This document shows positions 56,401 through 62,414 of a stretch of 64,000 nucleotides of DNA, piece after piece. Under the pieces are notes generated by a model. It was not told the DNA's origin. It saw nothing but the letters and a program-made list of their open reading frames with translations, and did not search any database. A program made the position numbers and the translations under genes. Source of the DNA: Pseudarthrobacter sulfonivorans (lineage in GTDB: Bacteria; Actinomycetota; Actinomycetes; Actinomycetales; Micrococcaceae); the NCBI RefSeq assembly GCF_001484605.1, contig NZ_CP013747.1, positions 806,001-870,000 on the forward strand, written 5' to 3'. Position 1 is the first letter of the stretch; every line of letters begins with the position of its first letter.

Positions 56401-56671
56401 AAACCCGCGACGGATAATTCAGCCGACCCACCGCATTCTTGGATTTACTGACTACCCACACGCCGCCGTCGTTCAACTCCACCTCAGTGGTCTTGAACCC
56501 CGGATAGATGATCGCACCGGTCACCAGGACAACCACAGCAGCAGCAAGAGCCGTCCCCGCAACGCCGCGGGAGCGCAGGATGCCGCGGCGGGTGGTCCAG
56601 CCCGCGCCGTTTCCTGCGCGCGCATTTGTGGCACGCGGATTTGTGGCGCGCGCCGTTCGGCGAAGTTTCAT
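50489..56671 (-). CDS. giant membrane-anchored surface protein with Ig-like/cadherin-like and Fn3 repeats
   Basis: 2060 residues. A basic N-terminus leads to a membrane anchor (RGVAGTALAAAVVVLVTGAI, about 36-55). Residues 60-400 form a beta-rich, propeller-like region with two Cys. About 420-1480 hold roughly ten Ig-like or cadherin-like units, many with DNDSDPDGD-type calcium loops (VDPDGDD, NDVDPNGG, NDTDPDGD, NDEDPDG). Five Fn3 domains follow (about 1490-1955; for example TALLNWSAPADRGAPITKY), then a C-terminal domain with four Cys ending GPDVGRC. GGGGAGA lies 8 nt before ATG 56671; the longer frame is not needed. It heads the operon and is the likely surface product the other genes serve. 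Confidence 0.88.
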   Translation of the reverse strand: MKLRRTARATNPRATNARAGNGAGWTTRRGILRSRGVAGTALAAAVVVLVTGAIIYPGFKTTEVELNDGGVWVVSKSKNAVGRLNYPSRVLDGAVTPASTTFDILQSSGDVFVDDETGSTLNQVSPANMRLGGDKQLPGSADVSFGASVISVTDAASGKVWAVSPSTVNGFDQEASEPVMVGSEGLVSAVGTDDRIYSADPKTGAVTVTSVDANGEVVSTDSSMWGELKGAGDLQITVVGDKPVVLDAAAGKLFLPGGKRLQLENARDAKLQQGGPASDFVAVSTQKALLKQPLDGSTAKTVTFDGEGVPAAPVQLAGCVHAAWSGANKYVRDCTNDADDKNVDVPKASASPSYVFRVNRDLVVLNDVNSGNVWLVNQNMQLVNNWDDVVPPKNESDEQDQESADNNTINVLPDRTKPNRPPETKPDTLGVRPGRTTILSVLDNDSDPDGDVLTAAVGDSGPKAGTVESIYGGTAFQISVPADARPGAETFSYNAADGRGLSAGGQVTLNVVAADENKPPAFKRGGDSTTMLVEQGKTVSQNILTDWVDPDGDDLVLLDAKADNDQDQVKVRRDGLLTFQDSGATAGKKNVEVTIWDGRATVTGKVVVNVQPPGALAPVVNADHVTAVVGQDLVIAPLKNDVDPNGGALRLAQVEANGPAELGPVTDGGTFTFRSTTPGPVYLTYIASNGPQSSQGLIRVDVESGKDAGDPVAVHDVALMPTGGSVLLDPLANDSDPSGGVLVLQSVKLPDNTTASVSVIDHGVLRITDVLGTKDPFLFEYTMSNGKKSATGSVSVIPVPAPAVVEAPQPKPDEVNVRVNDVVTIPVLDNDTHPQGLELSVDPILPQAVDELDGKSFVSENTLRFIAGPQPKTVRAIYNAVDPQGQKSAAAVTIHILPLEGAENSRPQPQNLTARVVAAGSVRIPVPLDGIDPDGDSVQLTGIDSTPAMGTATVGSNFIDFTAAGDGAGTDTFRYKVVDRQGAVNTGTVTVGIAPRGETNQNPTPVDDEVKVRPGRQIAVDATGNDTDPDGDIIRILTDGIEADDALQATVSKTSGRIILTAPGAAGTVNVRYTIADDRDATAQATIRVMVDNEVPLKAPIARDDRVTSAQAMGKTAVDVPVLKNDEDPDGVGENLKLSTESLTARPGPDGTMLVDLTEQPQLIPYTVEDVDGQKSTAIIWAPGLGQQVPTLAKDEVIEVIAGQSVNVDLKEWVKVREGRSPRLTQTDRIKLIGSDGGNPVSGDGTALKYTAGVDYVGPGSLSFEVTDGTGPDDPAGLKSTLSIRTKVLPDPNRNNAPELLGANVDVPKGESADLDLSRLTSDPDRDDLDNMKYELVGGSPASFSARIDGKILKTSVDGATATGTTGAVQIKAKDSRGLEATATYQLAVTASNRPKPVANDDLEPNAAAGKPVTVKVLANDSNPFPETALKIISASTETGQGSATVSGDSVTVTPSSGFTGTMVVAYTVADKTGDDSRNATARIRLTVKDKPLAPTTPQAQSVGDKTALLNWSAPADRGAPITKYSVYGESGFRQDCPANTCTLTGLVNNTKYHFEVTATNEFGESERSPASAEVRPDVKPDTPLAPTLKFGDKQLSVNWVAPASKGSPVKSYDLEISPAPPGQNAQIQNLAAVSYVWKGLQNGVSYKVRVLARNDAKDPSEWSPYSAAEVPAGVPATPAAPTATQAGQVGSTSQLKVSWTAPNNNGDAVSSYTLTTLQGGAVVATQPVASGTTQNVTVDNSESNYTFTVSATNKAGTSATSNPSAQIRAAGKPGQVSSGTVADTGNSGQLRVTFTPLTQAQRNGSTDTEIQYTYNADGKSGSIQAGGGTIGGLTNGRDITVTIIATSTKNNVSGDAKAIGTGNPYAPPNAPNVNGMTSPKGDGQVHWSWNQPNTNGRPLNHYEVSVDGGGWQNVGQARSFDAPGGGWGNNRTLRVKAVTIVDGAIGGPVTSTSGADPTPPVTTVRVKPGDNNSCPGKPGVPDRYSNVGGDARCGSSDANWVSTSDGWIPSACWMNIYGSSESSNPASYYKWYRMDGGPHSGWYVKLATIDISGPDVGRC

Positions 56672-56732
56672 GACCGGTATCTCCCCAGATAAGACTCCGG
56701 CCGGGCCGATGTACGGTCCGCTGCAGCCGGGC

Positions 56733-56745
56733 ACAACCGACTATA
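56733..56745 (-). promoter_or_regulatory. candidate promoter -10 of the 22-kb operon
   Basis: On the minus strand TATAGT (56745-56740) is a good -10, placing a start site near 56733 and a leader of about 62 nt. The -35 position (ATCCAC) is weak, which would suit activation by a regulator. It lies in the 120-bp gap after the cyclase stop. Confidence 0.45.
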
Positions 56746-56791
56746 GCGGCATTCACCATCAAGTGGATAAATACGTGGGGACGGTAACCGG

Positions 56792-57916
56792 CTAGTCGAG
56801 GACCAGGCCTTTTCCTTGACCGCGTGCCAGAAGCACGGGATGGATTTCGCCGAACCCTCGGACATTTTCAGCCGGCTGCGGAACGAGAATGAAGCGCTTG
56901 TCCTGGTCCAGCGCGGAAGCAGTCATGGAGTCGATCAGGACGGTTCCCGGATCCGCCAACGTGGTGAGCCGGGCGGCGAGGTTGACCGTAGGGCCGTAGA
57001 TGTCCCCCAGCCGGGACAGTATCCGGCCCCAGACCATCGCCACCCGCGCTTCGGGCAGGATCTCGTCCTCAGTGAAAGCCTGTGCCAGGGCCAGTGAGAT
57101 CTCGGCCCCGGCAGCCGGCGTTTCCGCAATGTACAGGACTTCGTCGCCTACGGTCTTGACCAGGCGCCCGCCGCCAACGGAAATGATCTCGGCGCATTTG
57201 TTCTCAAAGCGCTGGACCAGCCGGGCGAGGGTCTTTTCATTCATCCGGCGGGAGAGGCTCGTATAGGAAACCAGGTCAGCAAAGCCGACGGCGCGGGCCA
57301 GCGGCAGCGGGGCGTCGTCTTCATCGCCGTCGCGGCCTTCTTCGCTGGCCTGCAGGCCGGCTTCGGCGCGCACGGCCAGGCGTTGCACGCCGGCATTGAG
57401 TTGCCGCCGCCACGAATAGACCAGCATCTCCTCTAGTGCATCCAGCAGGGAGGGAAGTTCCTTCACCAGGCGCTTGCGGGCCACAGCGTCCGTGACGCCC
57501 TGCTCGTGGACCATGTCCTCCACCAGGGCCTCGATCTGCCAGACCACCATGCGGTCGGTCATCTGCCCGATGGACCGGGTCACGGAGATGGCGGCTTCCT
57601 CGGTCAGCACCCCGGTGCGGACCAGGTCAACCACGGTGGACAGCGCAGCCTGATCCCGTTCGGTGAAGGCGACGTCTTCGTCGCCGAAGTTCGGGAAGCC
57701 GAGGGCACGCCACAGCTTCCGGGCCGAAAGGAGGGACAGCCCTGCGCCGGCAGCCACCTCACGGCGCCGCAGCTTCCGTTCGCCGCCCAACAGCCGGGTC
57801 TCTAGAGCCTTGGCAGCCACTCGTTCGGGAGAGAGTGTGCCTGTTGCCGGGTGGGCAGTTTCGGGCACGGCGGGAGTCGGCAGGTCCGCTTCGTCCCGCT
57901 GGTCCTCATCGTTCAT
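56792..57916 (-). CDS. class III adenylate cyclase, Rv1264-like
   Basis: 374 residues from ATG 57916 (a GTG at 57925 is also in frame). The N-terminal half is a helical regulatory domain (LLGGERKLRRREVAAGAGLS and LWRALGFPNFGDEDVAFTER) like the autoinhibitory domain of M. tuberculosis Rv1264, a pH-sensing cyclase. The catalytic half has VGFADLVSYTSLS (metal Asp), GGGRLVKTVGDEVLYIA (second Asp) and GDIYGPTVNLAARLT (Asn and Arg), so it should be active and make cAMP. It overlaps the PH-domain gene and ends 120 nt before the giant gene, making it a candidate upstream signal for that operon. Confidence 0.9.
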   Translation of the reverse strand: MNDEDQRDEADLPTPAVPETAHPATGTLSPERVAAKALETRLLGGERKLRRREVAAGAGLSLLSARKLWRALGFPNFGDEDVAFTERDQAALSTVVDLVRTGVLTEEAAISVTRSIGQMTDRMVVWQIEALVEDMVHEQGVTDAVARKRLVKELPSLLDALEEMLVYSWRRQLNAGVQRLAVRAEAGLQASEEGRDGDEDDAPLPLARAVGFADLVSYTSLSRRMNEKTLARLVQRFENKCAEIISVGGGRLVKTVGDEVLYIAETPAAGAEISLALAQAFTEDEILPEARVAMVWGRILSRLGDIYGPTVNLAARLTTLADPGTVLIDSMTASALDQDKRFILVPQPAENVRGFGEIHPVLLARGQGKGLVLD

Positions 57917-58505
57917 CGTCTCCACCTTCTCTCAACTCCCACGGCAACGCTTCGTCTGTGTAATCCGATATCTCATCAGTCCCCGGGTCCCCGCCCACAG
58001 GCAGTTCGTCAATCGCATCCAGCACGAAGTCCCGGAACCGCACTGCTTCCGGGACGTCCTGGATGTTCACCACACCTTGGTACCCGGTTTCCAAGGATAT
58101 ATTCCCGGAGCGCAATATGCGCTGCAGCACCGACTGGTGGACCGTCACGTTGCGGATCGACGCGAGGTTGACCTGCTCGTCCCGGCGCCGCATCATGCCG
58201 TAGCGGGCAACAATCCGCCTGCTCGTGAGGATGTACCGGGTTGCCTGCCACCGCAGCAGCCGAGGCAGGCAATATGCCAACCATATCCACGCAGCGGCCA
58301 GGACGCATGCCAGGACGATCCACGGTGTCCAGTCAGCGGAAGCCACCGGCACCAGCCGGGTAGCCTCACCCCGCACGGTCCAGGCACTGGCAAAAGCTGC
58401 AGCGGCCGGTGCCGCAATGAAGGCTGCGGCCGGGCCGGCCAGCTTCCTCGGCTGCGGGCGGGTGATCGTAATGACCTGCTCGCCCGGCACGAGGCCTTTA
58501 CGCAT
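57906..58505 (-). CDS. bacterial PH (bPH2) domain membrane protein
   Basis: 199 residues. Two membrane segments (AAAFIAAPAAAAFASAW and IVLACVLAAAWIWLAYCLP) precede a bPH2 domain (PF03703): RYILTSRRIVARYGMMRRRD, NLASIRNVTVHQSVLQRILR, GNISLETGYQ. An acidic tail follows. The function of the family is unclear. ATG 58505 is chosen: it overlaps the birA stop by 8 nt and matches the family start; the long upstream frame is antisense-like read-through of birA. The gene also overlaps the cyclase start, so birA, PH protein and cyclase form one unit. Confidence 0.86.
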   Translation of the reverse strand: MRKGLVPGEQVITITRPQPRKLAGPAAAFIAAPAAAAFASAWTVRGEATRLVPVASADWTPWIVLACVLAAAWIWLAYCLPRLLRWQATRYILTSRRIVARYGMMRRRDEQVNLASIRNVTVHQSVLQRILRSGNISLETGYQGVVNIQDVPEAVRFRDFVLDAIDELPVGGDPGTDEISDYTDEALPWELREGGDDER

Positions 58506-59406
58506 AGCCGCTTTCAGCGCCCTGGCCCGGCGGGGTCCACGGGCGCAGGTGGACAACATCGCCGGCGGTGACCACATGCTCGCGGCGGTCCTTGTCCACC
58601 ACCAGCAGTGAGCCGTACTCGTCCAGCCTCGAAGCGTGCCCGATGATCTCGTGGTCACCGGGCAGCTGCGCGCGCACCTGCTTGCCCAGCGTCACCATGG
58701 CGGACTCCACCCGTTTGTGAAGCGAAGGGCCACCGGCAATCCCGGCGGTGGGGTCGCCGTCGGCATTGCAGAAGCCGCGGTAGAGCACGGCGAAATGGGC
58801 GAGGTAGCTCTTGAGCAGCACGGTCCGATCAACGGTCAGCGGTTCTTCCAGGGCAACCGACGTCGCTGTGGGCACCGGGAGTTCCGACGCGGTCAACGTC
58901 ACGTTCAGGCCGGTCCCCAAAATGACCGGAGGAACAGAACCGTCCCCCATGGGCCCCAGCTGGGCCAGGATCCCGGCGATCTTGCGGCCACGGACCAGGA
59001 CGTCATTGGGCCACTTGAGCTCGGCCGGAAGGCCCGCGGTCTCAAGAAGCGTCTCCCGCAGCGCCAGCGCGCCCAGCAGTGACAGCCACGAATACGTGTG
59101 CGTGGGCAGGGGCCTGCCCTCGGCATTGGCGGGCCGCAGGACCAGGGACACCGACACCGAGCTCAGCGGCGGCGCTTCCCACCGCCGGTCCAGGCGTCCG
59201 CGGGCAGCGGTCTGGTACTCGGCCGTCAGCACCGACAGGTCCGGCCACTCCTTTGGCTCAACCGTCACCGAGCGCAGGAGGTCCGCGTTGGTGGAACCGG
59301 TGGAGTCCACCACCACCACCTTGGCGATGCCTGTGGCCGCCAGGAAATCCTGGTCCGCCAAGGCTCCACGATCCAACGGATTTCCTGGGGTGTGTGAGTC
59401 ATCCAT
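58498..59406 (-). CDS. birA: biotin--[acetyl-CoA-carboxylase] ligase
   Basis: 302 residues. The ligase core is complete: VVDSTGSTNADLLRS, QTAARGRLDRRWEAPP (the G-R-G-R-x-G-R region, here A-R-G-R-L-D-R), LKWPNDVLVRGRKIAGIL (Lys) and ILGTGLNVTLTASELP. There is no N-terminal helix-turn-helix, so it is a non-repressor (class I) enzyme. It biotinylates the carrier domain of acyl-CoA carboxylases, and accD-accE lie 1.2 kb away on the other strand, an arrangement also seen in mycobacteria. Confidence 0.94.
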   Translation of the reverse strand: MDDSHTPGNPLDRGALADQDFLAATGIAKVVVVDSTGSTNADLLRSVTVEPKEWPDLSVLTAEYQTAARGRLDRRWEAPPLSSVSVSLVLRPANAEGRPLPTHTYSWLSLLGALALRETLLETAGLPAELKWPNDVLVRGRKIAGILAQLGPMGDGSVPPVILGTGLNVTLTASELPVPTATSVALEEPLTVDRTVLLKSYLAHFAVLYRGFCNADGDPTAGIAGGPSLHKRVESAMVTLGKQVRAQLPGDHEIIGHASRLDEYGSLLVVDKDRREHVVTAGDVVHLRPWTPPGQGAESGYA

Positions 59407-59474
59407 GGTTGAATCCTATCGACTCAGGCGCCGCCGCTGGCTGATCCCACAGCCACATGACTGGAACCTGCGGC

Positions 59475-60362
59475 TCAGAGGAATATGTCCGGAACCAGGC
59501 GATCCTCCGCGGCCCCGAGGCTGTACGGACGGAAGTCGGTGACACCCGCCGCGCGGAGCACCTGTTCGTCCGTATAGAAGTTGCCGCTGGGTGCACCGGG
59601 GCCGGCCAGGTTGCTGCCGGTCAGGACGGCGTGGGCTGCGTCGGCCATGATCTGTGGTCCGCGCGCGGCCTGGACGATCTCCTGGCCGCCGGGCATGTTC
59701 CGGATGGCCGCGGTATCGATGAGGGTGCACGGCCAGAGCGAGTTGACGTTGATGCCGTCGGCCTTGAGTTCTTCGGCAAGGCCCAGGGTGGTGAGGCTCA
59801 TCCCGTATTTGGCCATGGTGTAGGCCAGGTGCCTGCCTGCCCAGTGGGGGTCAAGGTTCAGGGGCGGCGACAGCGTCAGGATGTGTGCGTGGGCCGATTT
59901 GCGCAGGGCGGGCAGTGACAGCTTGGACAGCAGGAACGTGCCGCGGACGTTGATGTCCTGCATCAGGTCGTAGCGTTTCATGTCCACGTCGTCGGTGGTG
60001 GAGAGATCGATCGCGGACGCATTGTTGAGCACGATGTCGATCCCGCCGAAGCGTTCGACGGCGGCCGCCACGGCTCCTGCGACGTCTTCGTCGCTGCGCA
60101 CATCACCGACGATTGCCAGGGCGTTGCCCCCGGCAGCCTCCACCTGCTCGGCGGCGCTGAAGACGGTGCCTGCCAGCTTGGCGTGGGGCTGGCCGGTCTT
60201 GGCCATGAGGACAATATTGGCACCGTCCTGTGCGGCCCGGGTGGCAATGGCCAGCCCGATGCCGCGGCTGCCGCCGGACATCAGAATGGTGCGGCCGCGA
60301 AGGGACCCGGAGGCCTGGTACGGCGTTGCGGCAGTGGACCTTGCGTCGTTGCTGGAAGTCAT
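59475..60362 (-). CDS. short-chain dehydrogenase/reductase, HSDL2-like
   Basis: 295 residues of the SDR family. The cofactor motif is LMSGGSRGIGLAIATRAAQDG (T-G-x-x-x-G-I-G type), with VLNNASAIDL after strand 4 and the active site YTMAKYGMS (Tyr-x-x-x-Lys) preceded by ILTLSPPLNL (Ser). The length and the NLDPHWAGRHLAYTMAKYG segment resemble eukaryotic HSDL2, an SDR linked to fatty-acid metabolism. The substrate is not known. A perfect palindrome lies 21 bp upstream of its start, suggesting control by a TetR-type repressor together with accD. It precedes birA by 68 nt. Confidence 0.87.
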   Translation of the reverse strand: MTSSNDARSTAATPYQASGSLRGRTILMSGGSRGIGLAIATRAAQDGANIVLMAKTGQPHAKLAGTVFSAAEQVEAAGGNALAIVGDVRSDEDVAGAVAAAVERFGGIDIVLNNASAIDLSTTDDVDMKRYDLMQDINVRGTFLLSKLSLPALRKSAHAHILTLSPPLNLDPHWAGRHLAYTMAKYGMSLTTLGLAEELKADGINVNSLWPCTLIDTAAIRNMPGGQEIVQAARGPQIMADAAHAVLTGSNLAGPGAPSGNFYTDEQVLRAAGVTDFRPYSLGAAEDRLVPDIFL

Positions 60363-60382
60363 GGCTCCACTGTAGCCGAGGT

Positions 60383-60402
60383 ATGTTACTGGTGAGTAAC
60401 AT
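60383..60402. promoter_or_regulatory. candidate TetR-type operator
   Basis: ATGTTACT-GGTG-AGTAACAT is a perfect 8-bp inverted repeat with a 4-bp spacer, in the SDR/accD divergent region. TTACT-N4-AGTAA sites are typical of TetR-family regulators of lipid genes in actinobacteria. No regulator gene is adjacent. Confidence 0.55.
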
Positions 60403-60597
60403 TGGGCTGGCCGCTGGAGAGTGCGGAAAATTGTAGGTTTTCTACAGTCGTCCCACGCAGATGCGTCATTAGACTAGCCAGCAGGGTTCGTCTTTTGTGT
60501 GGAATCTACTTAAATCCCGCGCCTGACCTGCCAGATACCACCGCACGCAGCCCCACATTGTTACAGCACCAATCTGCTACAGAGCCGGAGACACTTG
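60403..60597 (+). promoter_or_regulatory. upstream region of accD
   Basis: This 195-bp stretch has no gene. It holds TGTAG-GTTTT-CTACA (60432-60446), a TAGACT -10-like box at 60470-60475 and GGAG 7 nt before the accD ATG. The -35 is unclear. Confidence 0.4.
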
Positions 60598-62181
60598 ATG
60601 AGCCACGATCTGACAACGACAGCGGGAAAGATCGCCGATTTCCGCGACCGCCAGGCCCGTGCAGAACAACCCTCCGGCCCCGAAGCCATCGAAAAGCAGC
60701 ACGCCCGCGGCAAGAACACCGCCCGCGAGCGCGTGGACCTCCTGCTGGACGAAGGCTCGTTTGTGGAGCTTGACGCGCTGGCCGTGCACCGCTCCACCGC
60801 CTTCGGCATGGAAAAGAAGAAGCCGCTCGGCGACGGGCTGGTCTCCGGCTACGGGACCGTGGACGGGCGTCCCGTTGCCGTCTACAGCCAGGACTTCTCG
60901 GTCTACGGCGGATCGTTGAGCCAGGTCAACGGCGAGAAGATCGTCAAGGTCCAGGAATTCGCCCTGCGCAACGGCTGCCCTGTAGTGGGCATCCTCGACG
61001 GCGGCGGTGCCCGCATCCAGGAAGGCGTGGCCTCCCTGGCCATGTTTGCCGACATCTTCCGCAATAACGTCCACGCTTCCGGCGTCGTCCCGCAGATCTC
61101 GCTCATCATGGGACCGTCCGCCGGCGGCGCGGCCTACTCCCCCGCCCTCACGGACTACGTGGTGATGGTGGACAAAACCTCGCACATGTTCATCACGGGA
61201 CCAGACGTCATCAAGACCGTCACGGGCGAAGACGTGGACATGGAAACCCTCGGCGGCGCCCGCCAGCACAATGCCAACACAGGCACCTCCACGTACCTGG
61301 CCTCCGACGAAGCCGACGCCATCGAGTTCGTCCGCGAGCTGCTGGACTTCCTGCCGTCCAACAACCTCTCCGAGGCCCCGGTGCTGGAGCACCAGCAGGA
61401 GCTGGAGATCAACGACGACGACCTCGCCCTGGACACGCTCGTCCCCGACTCGGCCAACCAGCCGTACGACATGCGCACAGTCATCGAGCAGATCGTTGAC
61501 GACGCACATTTCCTGGAGATGCAGTCCCTCTACGCCCCCAACGTGATGATCGGCTACGGCCGGGTTGAGGGACACACCGTGGGCATCGTGGCCAACCAGC
61601 CGCTGCAGTTCGCCGGCACGCTGGACATTGCAGCCTCGGAGAAGGCCGCCCGCTTCGTCCGGAACTGCGACGCCTTCAACATCCCCATCATCACCCTGGT
61701 GGATGTCCCCGGCTTCCTGCCCGGCAAGGACCAGGAGTTCCAGGGCATCATCCGCCGCGGCGCCAAGCTGCTGTACGCCTACGCCGAAGCCACCGTCCCC
61801 AAGCTGACGGTCATCACCCGCAAGGCCTACGGCGGCGCGTACATCGTGATGGGCTCCAAGAAACTCGGCGCGGACCTGAACCTTGCGTGGCCCACTGCGC
61901 AGATCGGCGTGATGGGCGCCCAGGGCGCCGTCAACATCCTGTACCGCCGCGACCTGGCCGCAGTTGCCGAGGCCGGCGGGGACGTTGAGGCCCGGCGCGC
62001 CGACGTTATCCGCCAGTACGAAGAAGAGTTGCTGAACCCCTACCAGGCCGCCCAGCTGGGCTACGTGGACGCGGTCATTGCACCTTCCGATACCCGGGGC
62101 CAGATCATCAAGGGCCTCCGCGCCCTCCGCGACAAGCGGGCGAGCCTGCCCACCAAGAAGCACGGGAACATCCCGCTGTGA
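60598..62181 (+). CDS. accD5: acyl-CoA (propionyl-/acetyl-CoA) carboxylase beta subunit
   Basis: 527 residues of the carboxyl-transferase family. It moves the carboxyl group from biotin to acetyl- or propionyl-CoA, making malonyl- or methylmalonyl-CoA. Marks: [72 protein letters not shown] and [31 protein letters not shown]. Length and motifs match actinobacterial AccD5/PccB, and the epsilon subunit that follows supports this. ATG 60598 is preferred over TTG 60595 by spacing from GGAG. The biotinylated alpha chain (accA3) is not in the window. Confidence 0.93.
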   Translation: MSHDLTTTAGKIADFRDRQARAEQPSGPEAIEKQHARGKNTARERVDLLLDEGSFVELDALAVHRSTAFGMEKKKPLGDGLVSGYGTVDGRPVAVYSQDFSVYGGSLSQVNGEKIVKVQEFALRNGCPVVGILDGGGARIQEGVASLAMFADIFRNNVHASGVVPQISLIMGPSAGGAAYSPALTDYVVMVDKTSHMFITGPDVIKTVTGEDVDMETLGGARQHNANTGTSTYLASDEADAIEFVRELLDFLPSNNLSEAPVLEHQQELEINDDDLALDTLVPDSANQPYDMRTVIEQIVDDAHFLEMQSLYAPNVMIGYGRVEGHTVGIVANQPLQFAGTLDIAASEKAARFVRNCDAFNIPIITLVDVPGFLPGKDQEFQGIIRRGAKLLYAYAEATVPKLTVITRKAYGGAYIVMGSKKLGADLNLAWPTAQIGVMGAQGAVNILYRRDLAAVAEAGGDVEARRADVIRQYEEELLNPYQAAQLGYVDAVIAPSDTRGQIIKGLRALRDKRASLPTKKHGNIPL

Positions 62182-62405
62182 GTGCGGACAAGCCGTTTGT
62201 TGACGACGCGCAAGCCCTGCTTTCTGTGGTCAAAGGGCAACCGTCGGCCGAAGAGCTCGCGGCGCTGACCGCCGTCGTGCTTTCCCTGGGCAGCGCGGAC
62301 GCTGTGGCCGCCGGGAAGCCCACCGCCCGCGACTGGGTGCGCCGCCAGCAGCTGCGGCTCGCCCCGACGCCGGGTCCCGGCGCCTGGAGGCGGAGCCGGG
62401 GTTAG
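62178..62405 (+). CDS. accE: acyl-CoA carboxylase epsilon subunit
   Basis: 75 residues of the actinobacterial epsilon family (PF13822). [20 protein letters not shown] and [12 protein letters not shown] form the conserved helices; the C-terminus [20 protein letters not shown] is the basic, proline-containing tail. The subunit raises the activity of AccD5-type complexes. The GTG start overlaps the accD5 stop (GTGA), a standard coupling. Too short to show a catalytic motif; identification rests on position and pattern. Confidence 0.9.
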   Translation: MSADKPFVDDAQALLSVVKGQPSAEELAALTAVVLSLGSADAVAAGKPTARDWVRRQQLRLAPTPGPGAWRRSRG

Positions 62406-62414
62406 GCTCGTGGG

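Noticed and set aside
34274..56671. Complete canonical ESX (type VII) locus
   Set aside because: EccB, EccD, EccE, mycosin, EssA/EssB and WXG100 genes are all absent; only the EccC/EssC-like motor is present.
60577..62163. 528-codon minus-strand frame opposite accD5
   Set aside because: It mirrors the accD5 frame, has no family features, and accD5 itself is unambiguous.
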